Source: Synechococcus sp. JA-3-3Ab | Lineage (GTDB): Bacteria > Cyanobacteriota > Cyanobacteriia > Thermostichales > Thermostichaceae | Direction: 5' to 3' | Length of the DNA: 64,000 nucleotides | NCBI RefSeq assembly: GCF_000013205.1 | Contig: NC_007775.1 | Span: forward strand, 1,856,501 to 1,920,500 | Part shown: positions 63,607 through 64,000 of the stretch, piece after piece | How positions within the stretch are numbered: position 1 is the first letter of the stretch | Layout of the letters: every line of letters starts with the position of its first letter | Translations under genes and position numbers: made by a program | Notes under the pieces: generated by a model | Databases searched by the model: none | What the model saw: only the letters and a program-made list of their open reading frames with translations | Told to the model about the DNA's origin: nothing

Positions 63607-64000
63607 CTACCACTGGATAAGCTTTTTCTGAACGGCTGCCATACACATGGCAACGCGAGCGTTGATCTCATCTTCAGAGCCAAAGATATCCAGTTTCTCT
63701 TTGAGCCTTTGAATACAGTTTTGTACGGTTTTTTTGCTCGTGTGAATGCGGTCGGCGATGGCCTGGTCGGTGAGGGCCTCTTTGCAGAGCAGGTTCAAGA
63801 CCTCGATTTCCCGCTCCGTCAGCTTTGTTAAGCCGCGCAACTCTCGCGGCATGCGCAATTCCCCATTGAGGGCACTTTTGGCTCCTTCCAAGAAGACACT
63901 GCGCCGCTCCATTTTGTTGACGGCGGCAAATCCGCCCTGGTGCTTGCTGATTAGGCCCACCAGGGGAGTTAGCAGCAGCGGCTCGCTGGAATAAACCATC
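63607..64000 (-). CDS. LuxR-type HTH regulator, 5' end probably outside window
   Basis: 130 residues are visible. The C-terminal LuxR/NarL helix-turn-helix is clear: LTEREIEVLNLLCKEALTDQ, AIADRIHTSKKTVQNCIQRL. The N-terminal part (MVYSSEPLLLTPLVGLISKH) reads like the inside of a sensor or receiver domain, and the ATG at 63999 is the second-last base of the window, so the gene most likely continues beyond it. Converges with the acyltransferase gene with five bases between stops. Confidence 0.8.
   Translation of the reverse strand, partial: MVYSSEPLLLTPLVGLISKHQGGFAAVNKMERRSVFLEGAKSALNGELRMPRELRGLTKLTEREIEVLNLLCKEALTDQAIADRIHTSKKTVQNCIQRLKEKLDIFGSEDEINARVAMCMAAVQKKLIQW

Overview
The window looks like a chromosome segment of a GC-rich unicellular cyanobacterium. 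The evidence is a complete kaiABC clock cluster, an RpaA-type response regulator, the carotenoid isomerase crtH, a SpkB-like kinase, a DevBCA-type exporter and several cyanobacterial families of unknown function. The octamer GGGATCCC recurs every few hundred bases, much as HIP1 does in other cyanobacteria. From memory this and the gene content resemble the hot-spring Synechococcus JA lineage, but I could not check this by search.

Layout. 1-9.4 kb: a partial GT61 glycosyltransferase, tRNA-Leu(UAA), a TPR/SPINDLY glycosyltransferase, a tiny CRISPR remnant whose repeats lie on both sides of a BtuF-like gene, crtH, a potB-potA pair and a PD-(D/E)XK nuclease. 9.5-17 kb: frr, a DHH-CBS-nucleotidyltransferase fusion, an M48 protease, a decayed IS605-type TnpB element, aroB and asd. 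17-21.5 kb is an erosion zone. It holds a small lipoprotein gene and a cadD-type gene, each with an in-frame TAG, plus an amidohydrolase tail, mixed with intact genes (ZIP transporter, alpha/beta hydrolase, DUF3598 protein). 21.5-34.9 kb is mostly housekeeping: murB-murC, devBCA, fcl, alaS, a kinase, tRNA-Asp and hisC.

35-43.5 kb is the main accessory stretch. It contains a 1375-residue UvrD-like helicase of unknown role with low GGGATCCC content, then Hsp20, a SAM hydrolase-like enzyme, a complete IS607 element (serine recombinase plus TnpB), and rpaA. 43.7-57 kb holds a fused oligopeptide ABC ATPase, a FIST sensor protein, a LysM/M23 peptidase, cysS, an S10 peptidase, thiL and kaiCBA. 57-64 kb holds a nucleoside hydrolase, a 306-bp internally deleted IS607 relative, pgsA and ruvC (both with 5' ends shaped by mobile sequence), a LON-domain protein, an esterase/ATP-grasp/acyltransferase group, and the end of a LuxR-type regulator.

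Functional links: kaiA-kaiB-kaiC are packed as one transcription unit, probably with thiL. RpaA, the known clock output regulator, lies about 11 kb away. murB-murC, potA-potB, devB-devC-devA, aroB-asd and pgsA-ruvC look like operons from their overlaps or short gaps. The signals most worth follow-up are the CRISPR remnant around the btuF-like gene, the giant helicase, and the two related IS607 ends whose shared hairpin shows a compensatory base-pair change.
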